The notes under the pieces: model-generated | Seen by the model: only the letters and a program-made list of their open reading frames with translations | Database searches by the model: none | Told to the model about the DNA's origin: nothing | Shown here: positions 30,555 to 43,800 of the stretch, piece after piece | How positions within the stretch are numbered: position 1 is the stretch's first letter | Layout of the letters: each line of letters starts with the position of its first letter | Assembly (NCBI GenBank): GCA_949775045.1 | Contig: OX459107.1 | Location: 8,300,750-8,364,749 of the forward strand | Reading direction: 5' to 3' | DNA: 64,000 bases | DNA from: Metridium senile | Lineage: Eukaryota; Cnidaria; Anthozoa; Actiniaria; Metridiidae | Position numbers and translations under genes: made by a program

Positions 30555-33424
30555 ATGGGCTCTTTGAATGAGGTCTGGCTGGCTAAAATCAAGGAATTTA
30601 GAGCCTTGAAACCAGGAGGAAATCAGCAAATTGACGATAACTTTGTGCTAGACATCCTTGAGGTACGAATAAGCAGTTGATAGACCGTATTCACTTAGTT
30701 AAACATTTATCCTATAAAATCCTCTTGGGAGATATACCTTATTCACTTGCCTCAATGTTTTTACAATACAATCCTCTTGGGAGATATACCTTATTCACTT
30801 GCCTCAATGTTTTCCTAAAACAATCCTCTTGGGAGGTAGACCTTATTCATTTCCCTCTTTTGCCCAATACAATTTTCCCAATAATTTGAAACAATATTAA
30901 TATTGCTTAAAAGTAAGATTGTTTAGTGTTTAGATTGCGTAATTGATTGTCTGTTTGTTATCTAGGTGCTCTGCCATGATAATGTATCAGAGTATGTTAA
31001 GTTACAGTTGTTGTTTGCTTTGCAAGAAAAGGTGAGCTGTCTACACATGAAAACATAATTTACATTTACCATAATATCAGACACCCTCCCTCTGTAATTA
31101 TGTGATGTATTGTATAAATTTATGTATTGGTAAGAGATGTGATAGTCTAGTGGTCAGTGGATCGGATTCTGGGCCTACTGGTCTGGCTTTGATTCCCAGC
31201 CGGGGCGATTGCGTTGTGTCCTTGGGCAAGATACCTTACTCTCTATGTGCCTCATCTTCTCAGATAAGGACATAAAGCCAGAGGTATATCCCAATTGCTT
31301 ACACTCTAATCCTATATAAAGTAGACGTAAAAGATTCTGTTGTGTTGTCTCCTGACACAAATTCGGTCTCTGGGGCATTTGGAATACTAACCTCACTCAT
31401 GACTGTAAACTGCATGTCAGCAATGTGCACCTTCATATATCAGTCCGTTAAATCCTCCACATTTCTCATGTACACTGAGACGTCTGTTCTCAGTTTCTGT
31501 TATCCCTGCAATTATGGTGAAAGCATTATTCTTTTTTTTTTTATTTTTTTTTTTATTGACAATTATAAAAAGAATAGCATATTTACAATTGATGATATTA
31601 TATACTTGATATTATAATTACAATGATTAATTAATTACAATACAAAAATATGAAAAAAATAACTTCAAAAAACAAAAACATAATAAGGCAAAAAAAGAAA
31701 AGAGAAGAACAACAGGAAAAAAAAACCAACAAATTCCTGTGCTGTGTTTCTGAAAGTTCAATGATATATATTTATACAAAATTAATTAGTTTCTTCCACT
31801 TTTTAGTATGACAATTAATCTTTAAATCATTATTCTTATTATTGTATTTTAATGTTCAAACTTAAAAAACAGAATTAAGAATTGGGATTGCTTGAACTTT
31901 AAAAGATGTATTTGTACACATACATTATCACCCACATATTTAACTTTTCCTTTTGTTTTTGTTAAAGGTCTTAGTATTTTCATCAGATATAACAAGGTAG
32001 AATTGCTTTAAAAATATGTGCATTAATTGTGATAATAAAAAAAATTCTATATGATGTATATGAATTCTCTTGTTGTGATGATGATAAAGTATCATGCAAT
32101 ATGTTTATTGATTGGGGTAGAGGCCAAATTTGGATCTGCTACTTGTTTCCATGTGCTCTGATGTATTCTAGTGCTGGTGTGAGCTTTTCTAAATGAATAA
32201 TAAAATGACTCATCTGATCTATGATAATTGTAGTTTTCATCAAGGTTTTAACAAGAAATAACAATATAAGCGAGAGTCGACGTTTTGACGCATCAAGCGT
32301 CATTTTGAAGACAGAAAAAATTGTTATCTGATCTGTCTTCATGTTATCATCTATTCTCCAGCATAGAATGTGCTGTTGGTTCTTTAAAGGATATGTTCAT
32401 CCATCCATCAGGTCATCCATCACAGTTCTACCTTTGTCAGGTTGGTTCAACTACATATATATCTGTGTTTGTTTGGGCTCCCTGTGTAACAGGCTTATGG
32501 AAATTTTGTTTTGTACAGCTATATGTATAACTTTGTTTGGGATCCCTGTGTAATAGGTTTATGAAAATTTGTTACAAGTACAACATTACTAATAAGTATA
32601 TAATTTATAACTCTGTTTGGCTTCCTGTGTTAAACCTTGTGTAAAAGGGCTATGGTATTTTTTGTTTAATTTGAAATTTTGTATTTTATTGATCAATGTT
32701 CTGTCTATAGATATTAGTGACTGGGACTTGTCTTGTTGTGGCTTCAGATCTTCTGGTAAGTTTACATTTATATTATTTAAGACAACAATGAGGGTGGAAT
32801 TAAACATGGGAGTGATTAAAGTGATGGTGATGGTGATCAGAATGTTGTGAATATAATTTTATAAGGTTAAGACAGTGATAATAATGACAATGCTGTTGCT
32901 GATGATAGTGACGATGACAATTATAGTGGTTATAATGACAACAGAAATTATGATTCATAATCTTATGATGATCATGATGATTATCATGATGATGATGGTG
33001 GTGGTTGTGATAATAGTGATGATGATGATGGTGGTGGTTATAATAGTGATGATGATGATGGTGGTGGTTATAATAGTGATGATGATGATGGTGGTGGTTA
33101 TAATAGTGATGGTGATGATGGTGGTAGTTATAATAGTGATGATGGTGGTGGTGGTGGTGGTTATAATAGTGATGATGATGGTGGTGGTTATAATAGTGAT
33201 GATGATGGTTGGTGGTTGTGAAAAAAAGATAATGATAGTGATAATGAAAAAACAGTGATAATGATGATCATAACAATAATGATGATCAAGACAATGATGA
33301 AGAAGACAATGATGATGATAATGATGATCATTATTTTATGTACATGTGACTGTGAAAACAATGAAGACTGATGATGATAATAATGATGATGAAGATGATG
33401 ATGATGATAATGATGATGAAGACA

Positions 33425-33456
<32 letters not shown>

Positions 33457-36400
33457 GACAATGATGATAATAATGATGATCATTTATGTACATGTGACTG
33501 TACTTGTGATACAACACAACATACTTCGTAAAACTATGATAAAATCTACCTACTTGTTTTAAATCTATTTCAGATCAAAAGCCATGAAGTATTTGTAACA
33601 TTTGTAGGAGTACTGACAGACATTGTAGAGAGGGTAAGACAGGGTATTGAATGGCTTAACAGTAGCTATCTCATCACTGAGAAACTGTGAGTGTAGTGTG
33701 AGCCAGGCACTGCATGAGCGTGGTCACATCCAGCTTTTGCTACATCCTATGTTACTCTTTTATGTCCCCCAATGCAAGTTACTGAATGACCATGCAACTT
33801 CTCTGTTGAATGGCCTTAGTAACAGTAGTTCATTATCATCACTGAGAAACTGTGAGTGTAGTGTGTGAGTATGAGCCAGGCACTGAGCGTGGTCACATCC
33901 AGTGTTTGCTACATCCTAAGTTGCATGCTCTTTTATGTCCCCCAATGCAGGTTACTGAATGACCATGCAACTTCTATGTTGGTTTTCATGTAATGCAAAT
34001 TAATAAAGAATAAGCTGAGGGGTATTTTTAGCCTGATTTTCAGATGGGCCTGAGTCCTATGCTATTGCTTCCTCCCCAAACTCAAGCAACAGCATAGGAC
34101 TCAGGCCTGTCTGGAAATCAGGCTAGGATACTTTTTATTTATTTTATTGTTTAAAATATTTCATTTGGTGTTTAGGTGAACAGCTCTAATAACCTTCTTA
34201 TCAGGAAGACTGCATGTGAATGTTTATGGGAAATAGAGTTGAACTATCCTGTAAGTACTAGTAATACTGAGGAGGCATACACTAATCCACACTCACAATT
34301 GTAAACTGCTTTTAGCAGTCAAATAAGTCCTCTCCATGTAACATTTAGAAATTGGTAAACAGTCACTGAAAACCCCTGAGGGGAGTGTCTGTGTGGATCT
34401 GTATCTGTATCTGTATGATAATAATAAAAATATAGTGCTTGCATATCTATACATCGGCGACAAATGTTCAGCTAACATATTGCCGACAAGAGATGGATAT
34501 CTAAATTCTCTTCATTTACACTCTGTGATTAAAGTGTATATATTATAGAATAAATGGACCTCTAAAAACTCTTTTAATTGTAGCAGTGATGAATGGTAAA
34601 TCTGAAATGTGCAGAGATGACAATTTTTAATTTTGAGACCAAGGTTCTTTTGATTTTAAAAATCCAACATGACCAAGATTTTCATTAGCCTACTTTTTTT
34701 TTCGACAAAGGAAGCCCAATATAGAAAGGAAGTCTGAATTCAGTTGGGTTGCCTGCGGAGGAGGCTAAAGCTAGATCAAATATTCAGACTCCTAACTGCC
34801 TAAAAATGAGAAAAAAGACAACGCTCCAAGACCACTATCCAGGGAATTTTTAGGGGTACCAATCAATTCATTATCCTTAATTGTGCAACAAGAATTGAAT
34901 ATATAAACGGGTCAAAACACGGTGTTTGGAATGTTACAGAGGAATATGAAGAAAAAACTTTTTCTTTACCTGTAGTTACTTAACTATAGAATATTTTACC
35001 ATAATTGCATATAATTATGTTAACATCACAGATACCTACCAGTACTACAGGCACATGAGATTAAACAAATATACAAACATCTGTATCTTGGCCACAATAA
35101 AAAAAAATATCAAGTGTTATGGAGGGGAACAGAGAAACCAAAATACTGTGTTTTGACCCAAACATGAATTTCCAATGTTAAAATGTGTGTATTTTTGTCT
35201 CCTTTTCAGGGAATCTTTCAGTCAAAATTAGGCCATCTTTACAGATTATGTGAAGGAGAAACTAGTGCAGTCTTCCAGAGTTATATGGTAACACTCAGTT
35301 TTCTTATCAAAGAAAAACATTTTGATTCAGAATTTGACTGTCATGTGCTTGTACTTGCAGCTCTTGTTTGTAACTATTTTGCGTCATACAATAGAACAAT
35401 TGGTATCAAACTCTTTCATTGAGTAAGTACCTTACAGCCATTCACCTTTACCATATTGAGCAAGGGACTGGGTACGAGTGTGAAAAACTAATTTGATTAT
35501 GGTTCCACTAATGTGATTATGGGTCTCATGGGAGAGTAACCAAATATAAGCTTATTGACCAAGTTTTAGAACGTTTTGCTATTTAAATAGCAAAAAAAAT
35601 TATGAGCATCCAAGCTTTGTCAAAATTACAGAGAAATGTATGGTGTCCTTCCAAAACATCCTTCTAAACCATACAGTCTTTGTATTTTCGAAAAAAATTA
35701 AAATACCATAATTTATTGCAATTTGCACAAACTTGTTCCAACTTTCAATTCTTACTAATTTTTATTTGTTCTAGCTTTCTTGTGAATGAGTTTATTTTTG
35801 AATTAAATTGATTTTAAGAAAATTGGATGCAGTCCTTTGCTCGATATAAAAAAGGCTAATTACAGTACATAACTTTATAATTGTGAGCAGAGTTGTGTGC
35901 CAAAATATTTAACTTAGAGAGGTTGAGTCTGAGTCTCCCCAATTAGTAGGTCATTTGTGTCTGAATGCTGAATACATTGAGACGTTAAAAAAAGTGATTG
36001 ATAAATTAATATATGTAATTATTATCATCAACATCATCATCATCATCATCATCATCATCATTATCATCAGTGTGCTGTCATTAATATCATTATGATCAAT
36101 ATTATTGTCATGATTATTTATCATTCATTGTCATTATAATAATAATTTTGATCATGAATATTATTATTGTTATTAAAGTTGTTTTCAAAGTAATACATTT
36201 TATTAATATAATTTCTTTCATTTTTGTTTTCTTTCTTCTTTCTTTTCTTGCATTATTTTCTTTACATCTCTCTTTCTTTCCTTCTTTCTTTTTTCCTTTC
36301 TGTTTCTTTTCTTCATTCTTTTTTCCATCTATCTGTCTTTCTTTCTTCCTTTTTTTCCTTTTTTCAACCTTTCTGTCTCTCATTCGTTCCTTCCTTCTTT

Positions 36401-37823
36401 CTTTCTATCTTCCTTTCTTTCCTTTTTTCATTCTTTCTGTCTCTCATTCTTTCCTTCCTTCTTTCTTTCTTTCTTCTTTTCTTTCCTTTTTTCGTTCTTT
36501 CTGTCTCTTATTCTTTCCTTCCTTCTTTCTTTTCTTCTTTCTTTCTTTCTTCCTTTCTTCCTTCTATCTGTCTTTCTTTCTTCCTTTCTTTCCTTTTTTC
36601 GTTCTTTCTGTCTCTTATTATTTACATATTTCTACTTAGATTGGAGTCTGACTGTTTGAATCAGATTTTAACAGATTATACAGAGCCGCTTAAGGTATTT
36701 GATATATAATTCAAGGCAGCACAACTTGTTTTACATTTGAGATGCACATCATAGTGTTATGATTTTGATAAATATATATATATTTTAAAAAGAATATGAT
36801 ATATTATAAAGTACCTAATTGTTTTTGTTTTGTTTGCAGCCTTTGACATTTCCATCTGAAGTCACCAGTGAATTATTCCCCTTGTCTCTTCGTGTATGTA
36901 GATTGATTGATTGATATAATGACTGACTGGCTGATTAATTATATAATATAATATCCAATCATGGATCCGTTCATTCATTCATCTGTTCATTCATCTATTC
37001 ATTCATTCATTCATCCATTCATTCATTCATTCATTAAAACTATTTATTTGTTCATACATCCATTCTTTGATTCATTCAATTGTTTGTTCATTATTCATCA
37101 ATCCATTCACCCATTTATAATTATTCATTCTCCCATTCACCCATTCATTCATTCATTTAATCTATTTATTTAATATTTATACATCCATTCTTTGATTCAT
37201 TCATTTGTTTGTTCATTATTCATCAATCCATTCACCCATTTATTTATTCATTCGCCCAATACAAACGGAGCATTGATGGAGAGAAAAGAGCGCACTGTCG
37301 GCTTCCTTGGAGACCAGCTTACTTCTAGCTGAAGGAACTACCGACGCTAAATAATCATACTTTTTCTTTTACTTTTACTTTTCCATTCATTCACTCATTC
37401 ATTCACCCATTCATTCATTCATTCTCCCATTCATGGAGGTCCCCAGATTGTAGTATTCATTTATTCATTCATTCATTCATTTAAACTATTTATTTATTTA
37501 TTTATACACCCATTCTTTGATTCATACATTTGTTTGTTCATTCGCCCAATGCAAACAGAGCATTGATGGAGAGAGGGGGAAAAGAGCGCACTGTCGGCTT
37601 CCTGGGAGACCAGCTTACTTCTAGCTGAAGGAACTATCGACGCTAAATAATAGTACTTTTACTTTAATTTCATTTTCATTTTCCATTCATTCATTCATTC
37701 ATTCAAACTATTTATTTATTTATACATCCATTCTTTGATTCATTCATTTGTTTGTTCATTATTCATCAATCCATTCACCCATTTATTTATTCATTCTCCC
37801 ATTCATTCATTCATTCAAACTAT

Positions 37824-37854
<31 letters not shown>

Positions 37855-40800
37855 TACACCCATTCTTTGATGCATACATTTGTTTGTTCATTCGCCCAAT
37901 GCAAACGGAGCATTGATGGAGAGAGGGGGAAAAGAGCGCACCGTCGGCTTCCTGGGAGACCAGCTTACTTCTAGCTGAAGGAACTACCGACGCTAAATAA
38001 TAGTACTTTTAATTTTAATTTTAATTTTAATTTTAATTTTAATTTTAATTTTAATTTTAATTTTAATTTTAATTTTAATTTTAATTTTAATTTTAATTTT
38101 AATTTTAATTTTAATTTTAATTTTAATTTTAATTTTAATTTTAATTTTAATTTTAATTTTAATTTTACATTCATTCATTCATCCATTCATCCATTCATCT
38201 GTTTTCCCATCTGTTCACCTTTTTAATATATTCATTCATTCTATTTTCTCGCTAGTCTCCTCCCTGTGGTATTCCTGTGTCCTATCTCTCTGACAAAGTC
38301 AATACAAAGGAACTAAAGAGAGCTGTTTCATTTATAATGGAAAATGTTGGACTTCTGAACACTACGGCATTATTTTATGCAATGCTAGAGGTAAAAAATG
38401 ATAGAGAATACAATCAAATTGCTACTGTATATATACTAGTGTAAAGCTAATTTGCAATCCAAATTCAAATAAAGTTTATGTATGTATGAAATATGTATGT
38501 ATGCGTGTGTAATAAATGTAAAAATAACTTTTATGGTGAAAACCGTAAAATAGAACCATTTTTTTTAATTATCAACTCCTCACTCCTAACCAGTGACCTC
38601 ACATCCTTGTTTCGACTTCTCTCCTTTCCGTGTAGCTTTAAGTAGCTTTAAATACCCGTAAAATGTAGCACTGATGGAGAGAGGGGAGTAAAATGAGCAC
38701 CGTCGGCCTCAAATTTATCAGTCTATGACTGTCACGAGTTACCAACGTTAAATAAGGTTACTTTACTTTACTTTACTTTTTACTTGAGTGTACCATAGTG
38801 TAATAAAATAATTGTTATGATTTCATTTTTGTATCTAATGTGTCTGGTTAAATGATAATGACTGACTAGTAACTAAGTAGAAACTATAAGTTGATAACAA
38901 TTATAATAAACAAATAAATAGATAAATAAATAGATAAATAAATAAATATTAAATTAATTAATTAATTAATTAATAATAAATAAATTAAAAAATATTAAAT
39001 AAATAATAAATAAATATTAAATAAATAAATAAATAGACTTATAGATAATAAATAAATAATTAATTAATTAATTAATAAATATTTAATAAATAATGAATAA
39101 TATTTCCACAGAAGATCCACATAGGGGTTATTCTTCTGCTGGCACTCGCACTCACTACCTCTACATTAAATATTTTTCATACATCACTCCTCCTCACATG
39201 TTGATTATAACAATTATGTGAGCAGAGCTGTGTTCCAAAACATTTAACATAGAGTTGAGGTAGTGAGTGTAATTAGTTTGAGTCTCCCCAATTAGTAGGG
39301 TACTTATGTCTGCATGCTAAAGACATTGAGACATTAAAAAAGTGATTTAGTTTAATTATGTATTTCGCTTGCATTATACATGTGCAATAACAGTATGTAA
39401 TAGGGCTTCAAACATTTTGTTTATAATAATATTTTTACAATAATTATACCTTTTATTTCAGTTGATGCATTGCATTAAACTATCAGAGATTTCACCAAAT
39501 GTAAGTAATTTTGTTCTTTTAGTTGTTGTTTTCTGTCATTTATTAAACATAATTTGTTCATCTTTATATAATGAATATTAAGTACTTTTATTAATGATTC
39601 TTATACTTCAGACATTCAAGTCCCAGTTCATTCAATGGATCTCTTCTTCTGATGTTTCTCTATTTCACATGCTTCTTTTTATGAGGGTGAGTTGTGATGT
39701 AGCAAGTTTGTTTCATGCATGGTTCAGCATAAATGTTAACTTATTTGTATTTTCAGCTCAAGTTTTCTTTAGATATGTTCCAAGAAGGAGATGATATTTT
39801 GTTGCTGCAAAGGTATGAATGTTTTCCTTTCCTTGATCCCTTCTTTCCTTGATCCCTTCTTTCCTTGATCCCTTCTTTCCTTGATCCCTTTTTTCCTTGA
39901 TCCCTTCTTTCATTGATCCCTTCTCTCCTTGATCCCTTCTTTCATTGATCCCTTCTTTCATTGATCCCTTCTTTCCTTGATCCCTTCTTTCCTTGATCCC
40001 TTCTTTCCTTGATCCCTTTTTCCCTTGATCCCTTCTCTCCTTGATCCCTTCTCTCCTTGATCCCTTCTTTCCTTGATCCCTTCTTTCCTTGATCCCTTCT
40101 TTCCTTGATCCCTTCTCTCCTTGATCCCTTCTTTCCTTGATCCCTTCTCTCCTTGATCCCTTCTTTCCTTGATCCCTTCTTTCCTTGATCCCTTTTTCCC
40201 TTGATCCCTTCTCTCCTTGATCCCTTCTTTCCTTGATCCCTTCTTTCCTTGATCCCTTCTTTCTTTGATCCCTTCTTTCCTTGATGCCTTCTTTCTTTGA
40301 TTCCTTTTTTCCTTGATTCCTTCTCTCCTTGATCCCTTCCGTCCTTGATTCCTTTTTTCCTTGATCCTTTCTCTCCTTGATCCCTTCTCTCCTTGATCCC
40401 TTCTTTCCTTGATCCCTTCTTTCCTTGATCCCTTCTTTCCTTGATCCCTTCTTTCCTTGATTCCTTTTTCCTTGATCCCTTCTCTCCTTGATTCCTTTTT
40501 TCCTTGATCCTTTCTCTCCTTGATCCCTTCTCTCCTTGATCCCTTCTTTCCTTGATTCCTTTTTTCCTTGATCCCTTCTTTCCTTGATCCCTTCTTTCCT
40601 TGATGCCTTCTTTCTTTGATTCCTTTTTTCCTTGATCCCTTCTCTCCTTGATCCCTTCTTTCCTTGATCCCTTCTCTCCTTGATCCCTTCTCTCCTTGAT
40701 CCCTTCTTTCCTTATTTTCTTGATCCTCTCTTCTATTCCTCCCTTCCTCTCTTCCTTTCTCCCTTCCTTCTTTCCTCTTTCCCTTGCTTCCTTCCTTCCC

Positions 40801-43800
40801 TCCCTATTCCCCCCTCCCTTTATTCCACTCTTCTTCCTTCATGTACTAATCTATTTTTTCTTTAAAAGGCTCTTCATTCTAGCTGACCAACCAACTCTCC
40901 CTAATGACTATCGCCTTCTCTGTTTCAAGTGGTTGATGCATTTTCCAGAAGAATTGGTATGTATCTATTAAAATAAATAGCTTTAAATTGATGCATTCAT
41001 ATTGACAATTAAAACAAGCCTTGCTTTTCTAACTTTTGAGCAAAAGGCTTGTTCCCTTAGCTTAATGCAAATGCACTATCAGCTAATTGGTATAGGTGAT
41101 TACAGAAAATTTGCATGCGCTATTAGGTTCAAGGACTTTGTACTATTTTTCAATAATCAACTACAGGGTTTCACCCACCTTTAGAAATAAGGTTTTCTTC
41201 AATAGTGGCTGGTTATTTTTGATTTTTTGAAATAATCACTTAATTTATATTTATAAATACTAAAGCAATTATTCTCCTCATGCTCGATGAATATTGGTGA
41301 ATACGATCCTCGACTTTGTCTTGGTTATTATTCGTCGATATTTATCTCGCTTTTGGCATATTAGCATGATGCTCATACTATGAATTAAACTAATAATCTG
41401 GGGCCGGTTGTACGAAGGGTGAATAGCGCTTATCCACCGGATAAATCCTTATCCAGCAGATAAAATCTATAAAAAACCTATGCAGTGGATAACTTTATCC
41501 ACCTTTCGTACAATCGGCCCCTGATGATTTATATTTATTTAGTGCTCTGACAGTTTACATTATTTTTAATGCATTTTTGTGTTTTAATATTTTTTCTCTC
41601 CCTGAAGTGCAAGTCTGGCCGTGCCCCACTTGAGCCAACAGTGTCCTCTTTCTTTGATGAAGATATTCAACATTATTATCCATCAGGCTTTGATAGTTTA
41701 GGTGAGCATTCATACAAATTATACCAGAATATCAAGGATACTGAAGTATAACTATTTCTTGTTATCGTTGTGATGTCATTGTCAGGTTGAGATAATGATT
41801 TAAATAAACTATGAATTATTATTTTGTACTATTTTTGTTGATGGTGTTACTGTGCGACTCCCCATACCGTAGTCACTTACAAAAACTTTTGATGAATTTT
41901 TGACATTATTTGACATTTTTTTTTCATCTCAATCGGACCAAGTACAGACATCAAAGTTTCTAAAGTCTCCGCCTCTCGATATAAACTCTGCCTGTCGATA
42001 TAAACTTGTACCTGATTGGTCAGATTGAGATGAAAAAATGTCAACAATTCATCAAAAGTTTTTGTAAGTGACTACGGTACGGCGAGTCCCACAGTAATTT
42101 GTTTTTTGGTATATTATGTTTTGTTCACTTTGACAGATATAGTTCAGGACAAGCTAAAGCTCCTTTGCCTGTTTTTCTGGTCCAATGAAACAGAAGGTAA
42201 CATGCTAGTATTGATCTGATGGTAATGATGATGGTAATGATCTGATGGTTATGATCTGATGATGATGGTGAAATTATAGATGATGATGGTGATGATGATT
42301 AATGATGACGGTGATTAGGATTATGGATGATGATGGTAATGATCTGATGGTTATGATCTGATGATGATGATGATGAAATTATAGATGATGATGGTGATGA
42401 TGATTAATGATGACGGTGATTAGGATTATGGATGATGATGGTGATGATAAAAATGATGGTAATGATCTGATGATGATGGATGATGATGATTATGAATGAT
42501 TATGGTTGATGATTAATGATGAAGGTGATGAGGATTATGTATGATGATGGTGATGGTGATGATGAAAATGATGGTAATGATCTGATGATGATGGATAATG
42601 ATAATTATGATGATGATGACTGTTGATTATAAATGCCATTATTGATGGTAACAGGGGTAGCAATAATGATGATGGTGGTGGTCGCTGTTGATCATAACAG
42701 TCAGGTTGATGGCAATGGGAGAAAGCAGTGATTAATGATGATTGTGATGGTGAAGTTGGTCTAATGATGAAGATGATGGTGATGGTGATGAGCAATGTTA
42801 ATGATGATGTTAAAGATGAAGATAATAATGATGTTATGGATGATGATGTTGATTTTGAATATATTATAATGATGATACTCATGATGATGATGATGAATAA
42901 CAACACCAATTTATTTAATACCTGATTTGCAGAAACTACATGGTGATGATGATGACATGATGATGATGATGATGATATTGATGATGATGATGATGTTTGC
43001 GGTGATTGTGATTGTGATGATAATTAGGATGACTATAATGATGATTCATTATAAGTTGGGATAGTTGTGTTGCAGGTTTTTACAACTGATCGAATCCTTT
43101 AACTATTTTATGTCTGTAGACTCAGTAGGGAGAGACACTTTAATGAATTGTCTATCACTGATCAACAAACAAGTTCTCCTTGGTATTGGTGGTAACAGGA
43201 TCTGTGCATTGTTTAGAACATTGTTTTGGTATTACAGTTACTTCCATAACACACCACTAGTACAAGATATATACAGGTACGATTATGATAGTGATGATAG
43301 ATATTATCACCGCTGGCTCAATTGACAGAGCATCGGATTTGCATGCGGGAGGCCAGGATTCAAGCCCCAGCCGAACCAACATTCAGGGTCTCAAAATGAT
43401 TGAGGAGAATGTACTGACTTTGTTATTTGCATCTGAAAATTGTTAATCTTCACGACTTCTCGGATAAGGACGTTAAATCGTAGGTCCTGTCTCTTCACAC
43501 TACACTCACTCACCTGCATTGGAGGGACGTTTAAGAACAACTGAGGACATAACAAACCCTGGTTGTGACCACTCTCAGTGACTGTCTCATACAAATACAT
43601 ACTAACTACTAATTTCCTCACTATTGTAAGCAGCCAGTGGTCTGTACGATAATTGTAAAGCCCATTGAGATGTATGTTAAATTCGCTATATAAGCACCAC
43701 ATAACATAGTGATGGTGAAGAGGGTGATGATAAAAATGATGATGATGATGACGATGGTGATTATGATGGTTCGATATTGATAAATTACAACTAACTTATT

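Noticed and set aside
31140..31215. tRNA gene
   Set aside because: A- and B-box-like words are present but no acceptor stem or anticodon arm closes; it is the head of a SINE.
32875..33562. Met/Val-, His- and Asp-rich frames
   Set aside because: GAT/GGT simple-sequence translation inside an AP5B1 intron.
36114..36709. Phe/Ser/Leu-rich frames over 160 codons
   Set aside because: Polypyrimidine tract translation; only the last residues overlap a real AP5B1 exon, in another frame.
37971..38178. Lys/Leu and Lys/Ile repeat peptides
   Set aside because: (TTTTAA)n hexanucleotide tract.
43065..43325. AP5B1 exon read directly after 42137-42196
   Set aside because: Phases 1 and 2 do not join and a stop results; the 10-nt microexon resolves this.
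43305..43380. tRNA gene
   Set aside because: SINE head with polymerase III boxes; the arms do not pair into a cloverleaf.
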